The notes beneath the pieces were generated by a model. It saw nothing but the letters and a program-made list of their open reading frames with translations. It did not search any database and was not told the DNA's origin. The position numbers and the translations under genes were made by a program. Positions 35,229 to 47,190 of a stretch of DNA of 64,000 nt are shown here, in pieces (the stretch's first letter is position 1; every line of letters begins with the position of its first letter). Source of the stretch: Congeria kusceri (lineage: Eukaryota; Mollusca; Bivalvia; Myida; Dreissenidae); the NCBI GenBank assembly GCA_027627225.1, contig CM051030.1, positions 2,632,001-2,696,000 on the forward strand, read 5' to 3'.

Positions 35229-38200
35229 ATGTGTTTTCACATATTAATTGGAATTTTGGTACTAATTAGCAACAGGGTTACAGGTAAATTTGTCAATATT
35301 ATATTTTTTCTAAAGTTGTACAGTTCTATAAAAGTTATATAGTGTATATCTTATGCAATCGTTAATTCACTAGCCAATGTGATATCATCATGACAACTAG
35401 AAATGGCTAACATATTATTTAATGTTTTTTTGTTATATTACATTGTTAATGAACACGAAGAATGTGCTATTTCTGAAACCATGAATATAAACCAATTTTC
35501 AATGTAAACACATGTAATAATGTACTTTAAATGGGTGCTTGTTTACATTTTGTAAACCTTATCGATTATCAGATTATTTTCAGGTGAAAGATTCACAATA
35601 AGCAATGAACGAACACTCTGGAACGAAACAACCTGCACACTTGGCGCTCCAAATCTGGTATATTCTACAGAAACAGGGTGGACAGTGGACAAGTCCACAT
35701 TGAACATTACTCAGTGTGAGGAAGTTTGGATCGGATATGTCAAGGCGACATTTGCGCTTGAGTACCAAGGTTAAATTAAAATTGATTGTGTTATTCTGGA
35801 TGAATATATGTTAAAGAAGATATAAAGAAAACAATCATTGAAATGAAAATGTATTTAAAAAAATGTATTACTAGCAATTGCATTACATTGTAAAGTAATG
35901 TTGAATTTGTATTCGTCACTTTATGAAAGTGTATGTAATGTTTATCACAATTGTCAACATTTAGACGTAACTTTGGACTTTTACATATGAGTGTATTCTG
36001 ATTTGATGTTGAAACAATGTTTGTAAAGTAGAATATGAACGAATATCCAAAATGGTTATGTTTACGTCATAGTCTTATTAGTACAACATTGTTTATTACT
36101 CCTTTAAACAAAACAGCTCAATATTTGGGAAAAGCTGACTGCGTTAATTAAACATAATCACAGCCTTTTGCATATATTAATTGGTATACACGTATCATAT
36201 ATGTTTCAAATTTTACTGTCTTTAGAGTAATGTCCTGAATCGTTACTCATTTAAATTATCCTTTTAAGTCGTACTCCAACGCTTATAATGTTGTTTTCAG
36301 GTTGTGCTGATGTCAATGTTTCTGAAGGAAACACGTTTGTGGTTAACACTTCTGGTGAATGTTACATAACATGCCGAAGTGACTTTGGAATTCAAAAATT
36401 CAATGTAATATATTGTATGTGTGGTAAAATAGTATCTGCTTGTTGAAATACTATATATATTGTGAGCGAGTATTTGTCGGACGAAATATGCATTTATTTT
36501 GTAACAGTTTTAATTCATGAACAAACTCAGCGATGAAAATTCGCTTGTAACATCCTGGGTTGATCACCCGTTTGCGTATGTAAACTAAATAAGTTTCACT
36601 TGTGCGCATGCGCAACAATAGAGGGGTACATAAAACACGGTCTTTTTCGCGTTGACAGTAGTATTTTCCGGACGTTTTTTAAAACAGTGAAATATACGGA
36701 GAAATGCTTAATAACTTTATTTAATCTACATTAGACAACAAATAAATAATCAGATGCGTAATTTATATAAAAATAATACCAGTTTATCAAATGATTTAAT
36801 AATTGCTAGAGAATTTAAGTAAGGCGTTGAAACAAATACGGAAGCATGACGTTTTAAAGAGTTTACTAGACGTTACGAATCTATGTAGCTACTACGCACG
36901 GCCTCAACGTCGTAGCGGGTTAAATAATGTTCTGCCAGAGTTCGTCTGCTATAATGAGCAGATAGCCAAAACTATCACAAACCATGTCTGGGCCCCAAAT
37001 TGGGATTTTATCGCGTATGCGTAAGTCATTTTACTTCCCCAGACGACAGTTGCATGCGTTTCAGACTATCAACGTAAACATTTTGGGGTTTTACCAAAAA
37101 AAAAAACTTCTTTTGAAGAAAAACGAAACGTACATGAAAATATAAGCGTTTATTTGTATTATGATGATAAAATACGAAAAGCGGTTACGAAACGCGAATA
37201 TTTAAAAACGTCCGGATAATACTACTGTCCGACAAATACTCGCTAACCAGTATGCCTGCAGTAAACACAGCGCAAAAAACGTCTTAACTTCTGCCCCAAC
37301 ATCAAATAAAATAATATAAAACATTCAATGAAATGATAGTATGTATCGTTTTCAGTGGTTTATTTAAAATATCTTCTTAAATTGGCGTGGCTGGATTTTT
37401 GCCATTCAAATCGAAACAAGAATATGTGAATGCTATTCAAACTATTTTTAGGTAGTAATCGTAATTACAAAAAGTACACTTTTAATATATGATAAAATAA
37501 ATATTGATAGTATTTATTATATTGTTCTTTAGAATATAACCCATTTGTGAAACAACATATGTAATGTTTTATTGGCACTACCAGTGATTCAGTTAAATAT
37601 AACATGTTGTTAGGTTGTTTCATTGGTTTTAATCAAATATGTTCATACATTGAACTGTTGTCATTTGCTATTGAATTCAGCAACTGAAGCCTTACTGTAT
37701 AAATTCATGAATATTTAAACGCAGCAACTATCAGCTTTAAACATATACATCCAATCTTATACTTTTTCAGTAAATATTGATCGGTTTGCATTTTAGACAA
37801 GGATTCGATGCTGGTGTTTCCACCCAGCTGGACATCTGTCAAAACCATTTTGTACAGACACATGCGGGCCTCAGCCTCTTTTATGTGGAAAGGAACACAA
37901 CAGTTATTTCTCAGTTTATAGGGTCACCCATGGTATGTGGACTTTCTTGGTCATTATTTCTGAAAGATTATGCATCGTGTTAATACTTAAAGATTTATAT
38001 TAAATATAGTACATGTATGTATATGTGGCAGATGAAATCAAGAGTGTTCTGTTGTATTGCAGGTGTACGAATGGTCAGAGATACCGGTGAAAATTATAAC
38101 AATTGTCTGGTTTTCAACCCTGCAAATGGTTATATTTGGAGGCAATGTAATGTCACCAACAAGGTTCTATGTAGAATATTACGAAGTATGTACGTGAATG

Positions 38201-41200
38201 TGTAACTTAAGACACTTATAAAATCGCAATCGTCTGTTAATCTGAAAGTTAATGACTACAAACATTTAATAAACATACACCAATATTACGTTACGATTTT
38301 GCTTCCTAAAACATCAACACAGAAAATGTACGACTTTTAAAGCATGGTTATGTTTATTTATCAATAGATGGAAGGACTGCAGAAGTACAGAATGGAATTT
38401 ACAAACAACATTGGTTTGAAGCCAATAGCTATTGCTTGCGTGCAGGAAAACTACCAGCGACACTGGAGAGCATCACGAACGCTAACTTTACTAGTTTAGA
38501 CATCGAAGATTTCTGGACAGGCTACTTACGAACATCTTCAGTCATTAAGGCAAATGATCCAGGTGAATGATAATGAACAATCTACATGACTTATATTCAT
38601 ATAAACTACATATAAACTAGTTAGTTTATATGAAACCCGTAAACAGTTTATATTTTAAATATACCGACGTTCTCGGAGCGCTTAAATGGCGTTTTTACCG
38701 TTGTAGAGTAACAAATGAGATATAAAAAACAATGAAATAATATTTAGATTTTTACAACAACTATATTTCAAGTAATTATAATTTACGATAATAAACATGA
38801 TATAACCTGTAAGCATGTTTAAGTTTTAGGATTATTACATGAAACAACGCACACTGAAATAATATGCAGATTTTACAACAACTATATGTCACTTATAATG
38901 TACGATAGTAATATTACAAATAAGATAACAATATGCATGTTTAAGTTTTAGGATTATTGCATGAAACGGAGCATATACAGTTTGCCTACATGTCGCCTGA
39001 CGGAAGGGTGGCTTTCACTAACAGTGGTCAACGGCGCTCAATTTGCAATGGTAACTATGCAGTTCATATATAAATGCTATGACATGTAGGTCAAAGTAAT
39101 ACTCTCATTGTACAAATAACAAAATAAGCAAAAAATGTATTCATGCTATTGGTTTTCTTGTTTAAATCTTGCTGGTTTTCTTTTTGTCAACTGTACCTGC
39201 GACAGCTTCTACACCTTCGGAACGAACACATTTTCCTTCGTTTCTTGATTGTATAACCGACATCACTCAAGCAAAGGATGGAGTACATCAAACCGAGACT
39301 ACCAACAAAGGTATTACATATCCATTGATATTCAGAATTTTTGTCCGCAACCTTTCGCAATTTTGTTTTAAATGTTTAAAATTATACTGGTTGGAGAGTA
39401 GTATCCTTGATTTTTTAGTATTTTTTCTTTATTTTCAATTGCGTAAGTAATGCTTAAAAAGAGAAGCTTAATGTAGTTCAACGTTTGGCTCCTTCTGTTT
39501 ACGAGGGTTTAATTATCTTGTCATGCCGTAAATTGTTTTTTCCATATAAGGTGCGCCAAATGGGTAATCAATAGCATTACTTGAAGCAATAAAACTAGAG
39601 TATCCGTGATTTTTCCATTTAGTTGAAAATGCGATTTTTGTGCTAAGCACCTGAAGATTTTAATTGCTCTATACTATGTTAAATTATGTTACTTACATCA
39701 TTATGATGTAATATTAAATTCTATGTCAGGATAGTGGTAATCATGCGACTTCTAACATAAGTGTATGTCGGAAAATGGTATTTTTATTACCTCTTTTGCG
39801 CCCTTTAACAAATTTGCTGATGGTAACGGGAGATAACCATGTTATTATTGAAGTAGATGCATTGAAATTTTATCAAAATCGTCCCGGATCTAGTCGTATA
39901 ATTGAGTAAACATTTCAAAATTGCAATTCTTTGTTAATATATTGTTTGAGTGAACATTTTACAATTGCAATTCTTGATTTTTTTTAAGAAAATCTATTTA
40001 ACGAAAAATGTGTGTTGAATATATGCATGGTGGTGTTTGAAGACATAATTTCTGCTTTATGTGAATAACCTAGCGATCACCTTTGGTAAACCGAAAATAG
40101 GAAAGAACAAGATAAAAATAGGGGCCCAATTATAGATGTATGCGGATGCGCAAAGACGTGCGCGTGAATGCTCCGCGTGGAGTGAAGTTGTTTTGGGATT
40201 TCTTTTAACAAACATGTAAATATCTTGAAAAATGTGAGCTTTTAAAGACTTCAATTTATTCTGCGTTTGGAACAGTGGCTAGGTGATGTGTGTAAACTCT
40301 ATATTCAATGCTGGAGAGCTTTTACACATGTTAATATACAAATCACGGATACTGCTAGTTCACGGATACTACTCGGAAAACCAGAATCAGGTAAAAGAAT
40401 CCAAAATCTTGCGTGTCTTGTTTTTATGTTTTTAACACAATTCCACGAACTTTGTTTTCTCCCCTCGAACATGTATAGTACGTTTAAGGAAATGTTGCGT
40501 ACATATAATAAGTGCCTATTAATATATGAAACCGTTGACAGTGTTTTAAAACAACTCCACTGTTTTGTTCGATACAGAGTTTCTAGCAGTAGGAGTAGGT
40601 ATTGGTGTGCCAGTCGGAATCGTATTAGCTATTGGAGTAGTAGCTGTCATCGTGTTACTTAGAAATAGGTATGTCATGCTTAGTCAGTAGCACATTCGAC
40701 ATATTGAATTCCAGCACTGACACAGAATTAGTTTTATTAAGAAAGCAAATAAAATATATTCACGTGTAAGTTTATGCCTTATTATTGTATGACATACTAA
40801 AAGCATCAATTCAGCAATATAAATTATTTAAAAAAATATAATATATCTTTGAAATTGGCCGTCCATAAGATGATAAGTTTTTGTGTTTACAAAAAGATTA
40901 CAATTAACATTTCAGTTTGCATAAAAATGTATAGTAAATGGTCAACGTTCAGCGTGTATTAGTATCGCAGTGACTTATTTTATCTATCGTTATCTGTCGA
41001 ATACATATTTTGATGATGTAAAAGTTGTAAAAGCATTGACGGTTCATGAAGTTGAATGGTTTTCAGAAATAAAATCGGTCTCAGAAAATTACAGTTACAT
41101 TGACTATGAACGTTATACGTTAAAACACTTTTAGGCTTGTGCAATGGTCGCGATTTATTAATTGTAAGTTAAAGGCACATATGTTTCCATATGCTTTAAC

Positions 41201-41526
41201 ATTTCACACAACATGCATTAAATGGTTTCAGACGATTATTACCCTGTTTGAAGACTACATCGACTACATGCCACGGCAGACAAATATTCCAAAGACCAGA
41301 AGCGTCTTACGAAGATATGGGTGACCGTAATGAAGGCAAAACAAACTACTGTGTACTGGACAGAAATGCTGATTCTGTTGAAGGCAATGCTCGCTATTAT
41401 AATTCATCGTCGAGTTTGAATACTGAACACGTTGAAGGGGATAATTGCAGTAAAGAGATCGACAACAAGGTTTCGCATGAAAATGCTCAAGACGTTGATG
41501 TTCATAGCGATTATATGAATAACTAA
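35229..41526 (+). CDS. R4: complete WSC / lectin-like receptor with class A tyrosine tail, 462 aa
   Basis: Ten exons: 35229-35283, 35584-35769, 36301-36404, 37797-37932, 38063-38185, 38368-38562, 38952-39050, 39206-39310, 40578-40668, 41232-41526; total 1,389 bases, no internal stop, GT-AG throughout. Residues 1-18 signal peptide (ILIGILVLI core); 19-80 W-G-Y module (CEEVWIGYVKATFALEY); 81-160 WSC domain with eight Cys (GECYITCRSDFGIQ, RCWCF, CTDTCG, LLCGKEHNSYFSVYRV); 161-201 back-half module (NCLVFNPANGYIWRQC); 202-266 front half (HWFEANSYCLRAGKLPATL, DFWTGYLRTSS); 267-299 back half (FAYMSPDGRVAFTNSGQRRS); 300-334 Ser/Thr stalk; 335-363 membrane helix; 365-462 tail with Y391 (YEDM), Y404 (YCVL), Y420/421 (YYN), Y459 (YMN). 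WSC domains are known glycan binders. YxxM and YxN are known PI3K and Grb2 SH2 targets. Receptor signalling is inferred. Confidence 0.87.
36464..37245. mobile_element. Non-autonomous TIR element in R4 intron 3
   Basis: Terminal inverted repeat GCGAGTATTTGTCGGAC at 36466-36482 and its reverse complement at 37227-37243. A second inverted pair lies inside it (GACAGTAGTATTTTCCGGAC near 36655; GTCCGGATAATACTACTGTC near 37210). It is richer in CpG than its surroundings. The R7 intron 3 lacks it while flanks align (GCAGTAAACACA on the right), giving the empty site. A 73-codon frame (36803-37024) inside has no recognised domain. Confidence 0.8.
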
Positions 41527-43510
41527 ACAGTAATAATAGAACATAAACGTTCCTACAGGCATACATAGTCTATAGCAGACAAGTCTAAAGTATGTATGCA
41601 GATCGAAGCTGGCCGATTTAAACGTGTAGCATCCATACAACATTGGCATCTATTCGACTCATACGATGTGATACATAGTATAAATCGTGTATCGTATCTC
41701 ACAAAGGAAGCACTATAAAACCATGTGTGATACTTTACAACGAATACAATTTTCAAACGCTATATACTTTTGAATCTTAATATATTCTGATATTTGTGTG
41801 GATAATATTTGCATGTATTTATTTTTACAAATTATTACATTTTATTTATAATCTCCTAAAATAATTATTTACATCGAAGAAAATGTTTTTCGAACCTCTC
41901 AGCGCTTTGATTGTCATAAGCAGATATCACTTCTTAAATCTACTAAGAGACTTTTTAGTACCAGTCCACAGGAACGTAAAATGATAAGTTACAGTCGTGA
42001 TATCTTCGCTAATTTAAGAAGTTACTGTTATCTAATCTTCCTTTGCAGCGCTGACTTCGTTTAAAGATTGTTCCCAAAAACGGTTAGGTAGGGGTAATCT
42101 TTCTTATACAGAAGAAAATGCGGTTTCTTGGTGGCTTAGTTAAGCTATACAAACCTTAGCAATAGTATTTTTGTTTGACATACTTTGGAGTTGTACATGT
42201 TAATATCATTGGCAAGTAGACTGGTCAGCGTGTCGTTAGACTGTGACTATATTATTTTTTTATTTAATGCTTTAAGATGGTTTATAGGGGAAAATGTGTG
42301 AAACATAATTGGTAATTCACTGTTTTAAAACATTACTAGATATACTTTGATAATGGAATTACCTTTTCAGCGGAAAGTTGGAAAAATACAAAAAATAACA
42401 TATTTTAAGAATAAAATAAAAATAAAATGTATTGGTTTGGGTAGAATATCGATTTTCGATTCACTCGTGATAATAAAAAGAATATATATTCAATCGTGGC
42501 TGCGCCACTCGTAAATATATATATATATTATCATGAATTAAAATCGATATTCTACCGAAAACTAGAAAATTTAATATCCTCTATATATGAATGAGATTTT
42601 ATATAACTTTACTATGCATACAATAAAAATAGGTACCATGCTGTACGTATTGCTTGTATGTACCTATAAAGTAGAATCCCGATTTTCGCAATACCCCTGG
42701 TGATATCATAACGACGGTTAGATAATTTAGATCAACAGCAAATAATAATATCACAAGTCTTTATGAGCTGATAGCAAGTTTGAGTGGATATTTTGAAGGG
42801 TTAAACATATAACATGGTCATTTTAAGGCTATAAGGTGTTAAAGAAACACATGTATTAATACCCAATTACAAGAATAACTGCATAATATGCTTGAACTAT
42901 ACTAAAGGCACTATTTTTAATTGCAATTTTCATGCTGGATATATTATTTGTATAAGGTATAAATATTTCCTCCATTTTAAGCAATGAGAATGGCTCATCA
43001 CCCACTGTGAATACAACGGTCAATGACATACATGTGAAAGTTCGCGCAATGTATTCTACGGAATTAATTTATTTTCAGAATGGTTGTTTAACAAAGGAAG
43101 TTGTTCGAACCGGTTGTCTGTATACGTATTGGAAAACGTTAAATATGCTTAAACGAATACCAGTGCAGAAAAAAATAACAAACTGTATGGAAGTAATATC
43201 GTTGCATTAGTTCATGTTCGCTTGATGAAGAATGTGGGGTTTTTTCAGACCTATAATTTTGACCATTTTCTGTGGCGTATGCAGATAAAAAGCAAACATT
43301 TGCTAGTGGATCATCTTTGTTAAGAGAGCTTAACACGGACACTGTTTATTCATTGCCTCACCGTGTTGAATTGTTTTCGTTTATAACTAACCTAACAGGA
43401 ATTTCCGGTAGATAACGACTACAGTGAACAGGAAGATAAACTTAAACGGCTGTTTCTTCTTTATTCGGATTTAGATTTAAAACTAAGTGTTATAAACCAG
43501 ACGCCCTGCA
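41527..43510. other. R4-R5 spacer, collinear with R7-R8 spacer
   Basis: Matches 56968-59907 in order: CTCTCAGCGCTTTGATTG (41887 and 57315), GCGGTTTCTTGG (42120 and 57539), CTCATCACCCACTGTGAAT (42993 and 59353). It likely holds R4 3' sequences and the R5 promoter. A hairpin-forming inverted repeat lies at 42441-42555 (16-base arms GTAGAATATCGATTTT). Confidence 0.65.
42441..42555. repeat. Inverted repeat, MITE-like hairpin
   Basis: Arms GTAGAATATCGATTTT (42441-42456) and its exact reverse complement (42540-42555), with further inner pairing GTGATAATA/TATTATCAT. AT-rich loop. Not obvious in the R8 flank. Confidence 0.65.
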
Positions 43511-45890
43511 ATGCGTTTTTATACATTTCTTGGCATGTGGTTACTGGTTAACACCGGGGTGAAAGGTAAATACGATACAATTATTTTTGTATTAAAATGT
43601 TATATGCTGAATTAAATTGATGATAACGCTGTTTTTATTTCGTATAAAAAGATACCTACTCTAATCACATCATTCCTTAAACGAAATGCACGTAATTTGA
43701 TTTGAAGTTTAATTATAATGTATGTAACGTTTCAATGCAGCGGTGAAATTGAACTGGGGGTTTTGCATTGCATATTTACAGCGCTCTATCGGATTAACAG
43801 GTCTGAGATTTGTGTTTTTTAAGTTAATCTTGTTATTTATTCCTTTTATTTCTTCAGTTTGGCAACAAGTTGAAAAATATATTATATAAAATACAGATTG
43901 AAATATGTTTTTTTCAAGGTTAATATTTATGTGTTTAAGTTTTGTAAGAGATCGATGGTCATGCAGATATAAAATTAGTTTTATGTGACACGTTATCAAT
44001 GCACACGAAATAGTTCACTATGGTTAAATCTATAAAAAAAAAAAATTTTTGGAAAATGCATGTTATTTGGGTGATGCTTAATTGTTTACATTTCGTAAAC
44101 CTTACAGATTATAATGGTAATTTCAGGTGGACAATTTATTCTTAACAATGCACGAACATACTGAAACGAAACCACCTGCACACTTGGCTCTCCAGATCTG
44201 GTGTGTTCTACAGAAACTGGATGGACAGTGGATAAATCCAAGTTGAACATTACTCATTCTAAAGAAGTTTAGAGTGGATATATCGAGGCAACCATTGTGT
44301 TGGAGTACCTAGGTAAAATGTTTATCGATAGTTTTGAATAGTTTTAAACGCGTTTATTTTAAGGGAGTAAACACTGACTGTAAAGTGAAATATAAGTGAA
44401 ATCACAAGAGAAGCATCTGTCGTAAAAGTAATGCGGTTTAAGCAGCATTCACAACAAAATGTTAAATATGCTAGATAAAAATTGTTCACATGTTTGATGA
44501 ATTCATAAATACACTAAGAAACTAAACCTTAGAAAAGTGTTGTTCTGTATATTTGTTTTATATCTTATATAAGTTAATATTGTGGCATTGCATGTATGAC
44601 CATTGATGGAACTCTAATACTAATATTAACATTAAATATATAAGAAGCATACATGCATAGGCATTTGACGGCCATGACTAATCCATCTTATCTTATTTAA
44701 GAAATGGTGCAATAATATTATTGAGTAGTGTGTGAATTTAAAGAAATTAATTTTAACAGGTAACCGGGTGAAAATCTTCACATTATTAGTTGTTTGTTAG
44801 CTCCCTTTATAACAGTCTAGGTTGTCGGTAATTCCCAATTCGACTAGAATACCATTCTGCTTATCAGCCCACGTTAGTCAAGTTTTCCCTTTAAAGGGAT
44901 ATTGCCCATAATTCCCAATTCCACCAGAATACCATTCTGCTTGTCAGCCCACGTTAGTCAAGTTTCCCTTTAAAGGGATATTGCCCATAATTCCCAATTC
45001 GACCAGAATACCATTCTGCTTATCAGCTCACGTTAGTCAAGTTTTCCCTTTAAAGGGATATTGCCCATAATTCCCAATTCCACCAGAATACCATTCTGCT
45101 TATCAGCCCACGTTAGTCAAGTTTTCCCTTTAAAGGGATATTGCCCATAATTCCCAATTCCACCAGAATACCATTCTGCTTATCAGCCCACGTTAGTCAA
45201 GTTTTCCCTTTAAAGCGATATTGCCCATAATTCCCAATTCGACCAGAATACCATTCTGCTTATCAGCCCACGTTAGTCAAGTTTTCCCTTTAAAGGGATA
45301 TTGCCCATAATGCTCAATTTTTGGTAGAGTGGACACACATGATTACAATATGAATGTACATTCCGTGAGACATGTTAAGAGTTAAACGTTGATAATTTTA
45401 AGGGCGTGTATATGTACAGTATGCGCAACGTAAATAAGTTGTAGATACAAATTAAGATTTTACTACATGTATATTAACATAATTTATACCGTTGTTACAG
45501 GTCGCGCTGAATTCCAAGTTAATGAAGAAAACACACTATTGGTTAACACTACTGGCGAATGTTACGTGTCATGCAGAAGCGTTTTCGGATTTCAAAAATC
45601 AAATATACGTAAAATGGCTTTCTTTGTGTAATCTACATTCGTATTTACCGATATATATTAAAGTTAAACAACAGTTTTAAACATAATAAATGTTGCAGTA
45701 ATATCAACAAAAAGATGTTCATGGTTGTGCATGTTTATTGACTCAATAAACCTTTTAATCAGTGATTTTAATTAAATATATTATTTTGATTTCCATTTAA
45801 GACACGTATTCGATGCTGGTGTTTCCAATCAGTTGGACCTGTGACCCAGACTTCCTGCACAGACACATGCGGAGCTCAGCAGCTGATCCG
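43511..45890 (+). pseudogene. R5: receptor pseudogene, exons 1-4
   Basis: Signal exon 43511-43565 is intact (MRFYTFLGMWLLVNTGVKG, phase 1). Exon 2 (44127-44313) has two nonsense codons, both at conserved tryptophans: TGA for the W of the WNETTC motif and TAG for the W of EVWIGY. WSC exon 3 (45501-45604) has lost the first cysteine (GR for GC) and its GT donor (AAT/ATACGT). Exon 4 starts at 45802 (RCWCF, SCTDTCGAQQL) and then stops at about 45895 before the LCG block. Exons 5-10 are absent before R6. R8 is its duplicate and preserves both tryptophans, so decay followed duplication. Confidence 0.85.
44830..45310. repeat. 80-bp tandem array, 6 units, in R5 intron 2
   Basis: Units of 79-80 bases containing AATTCCCAATTC.ACCAGAA, CAGCCCACGTTAGTCAAGTT and CCCTTTAAAGGGATATTGCC (which includes the palindrome CCCTTTAAAGGG). 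Near identical, so recent. Absent from R8 intron 2. Confidence 0.93.
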
Positions 45891-46161
45891 AACCAAGGTC
45901 TGAATCCAAAAGTTGATTTTTTATCTATATTATTAAGGGATAGGACAATTATGTAAACTTACTCTCGAAAAATCAAATGTTAAGACAGATTACCGATATT
46001 GGCGGTGGTCTGCTTTCTCTGAGTGCATTATAGTTTCCTTTGTTTAATTTGTAATTGCATTGCAGGTGTTGTCTCAAATATGTACCAAGTACTATTTTGT
46101 GTGCATTACGTAATCTGATGAAACCTTTTGCAAAATACTAGTTAGTCTGCGGAAATGTACG

Positions 46162-47190
46162 ATGTTCCATAGCGACGCCAATTGTTTTTACAGTATCACG
46201 CTATTTAAAGGTTGCTCAGACGTTCCGAGCCCTCAGGTACACACTGTTCAAAGAATCGGTGACAGCCATTTCGTGTGTGGTGGTGGGAAATTCGGTGTGA
46301 AGAAGCACGGAAGTGTAAATATACAATATAGGAGTTCATATTATAGGAATAATTCTAACATAATACTCGCTAAAAATTTATATCAACGAAGAACACAATT
46401 ATCGTTGTTAAACTACCCATTAAACAACGCAACAAGTGGTCCCGATTCTGATCAGAGCACAGTAAAATGTTGTGCTCATTACAATTACACAATTATTTGT
46501 AAAATCATATTGGAATTAAACTAATTTTCGCATTATCGTTGTTGATCGGCCAATAAACAACATTCTGTCGTTATGATGCGTGGCTAACGCAATCATGGTT
46601 TAATTTCTACGCATCAGAATTCCAAATCGCTGTTTATTAGCCAATAAACAACGATAAATCGAAAATTATTCATTAAATTAACCCTCAATCGACATGTTTT
46701 TGCCGGAGTTAGTTTGTGTGTTTGTCTGTTTGTTTTGTAGTTAGCAGGATACTTTCTGGGACTAAACAAATTGATGTGTTTCGTTGGTGATTCGGATCAC
46801 GCCTTGATTTATAATTGTTTAAAGCGATTCATCATTTTTATCGGGAGTTGGCCAAATGCCATATAATACCTCACTGCTTATTAGTTGCCCAACAGTTACA
46901 TAACATTGTTGTCAACACGAAAGAGAGTAAATGTTTGTTATTGTTACTGAGATATTGATAATTTGTCCAACACAAGTTGACATTATGTTTCTTTGAGAAA
47001 TATTTTACCAATATTGTATAGTGTATATAATAAACTTACGATTAACAGGCAAAGCGACTATGACCATGTACAGATGCAGAATACGTGTCCAGACCTGGCC
47101 CAAGTAAAAGGCAATATTTACGCCACCACATCAGTTGAAATCACGTCGGATACAGACGCCGGATGTGCACCAACAAAAAGTGTAAAATAA
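46162..47190 (+). pseudogene. R6: orphan WSC exon and class C tail exon
   Basis: 46211-46314 is exactly 104 bases, the length of every WSC exon 3 in the cluster, with phase 1 entry and a GTAAAT donor. It reads GCSDVPSPQVHTVQRIGD then SHFVCGGGKFGVKKHGS, closest to R1 exon 3 (HCHNVCSGGIFGI); one Cys is Ser. The frame runs on, open, to 46524 and ends in CCAHYNYTIICKIIL, which resembles a family exon 5 back half. A tail exon at 47049-47190 enters in phase 2 like other tails and reads RQSDYDHVQMQN, GNIYATTSVEITSD, ending CAPTKSVK. No signal, membrane or stalk exon was found between. It may be a remnant of a third receptor subtype. Confidence 0.5.
46523..46668. repeat. Imperfect inverted repeat, small MITE-like
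   Basis: Left arm AATTTTCGCATTATCGTTGT and GGCCAATAAACAA; right arm GCTGTTTATTAGCCAATAAA and CAACGATAAATCGAAAATT. It begins within the last codons of the R6 open frame. Confidence 0.5.

Noticed and set aside
36803..37024. 73-codon frame inside R4 intron 3
   Set aside because: It lies entirely within a TIR element, has no recognised domain, and is absent from R7.
40267..40662. 131-codon + strand frame before the R4 membrane exon
   Set aside because: It reads the membrane exon in the wrong frame and crosses its acceptor; no domain.
42997..43210. 67-codon frame upstream of R5
   Set aside because: The same region in the R8 flank (59353-59560) has frame-breaking indels, so it is conserved as spacer, not as protein.
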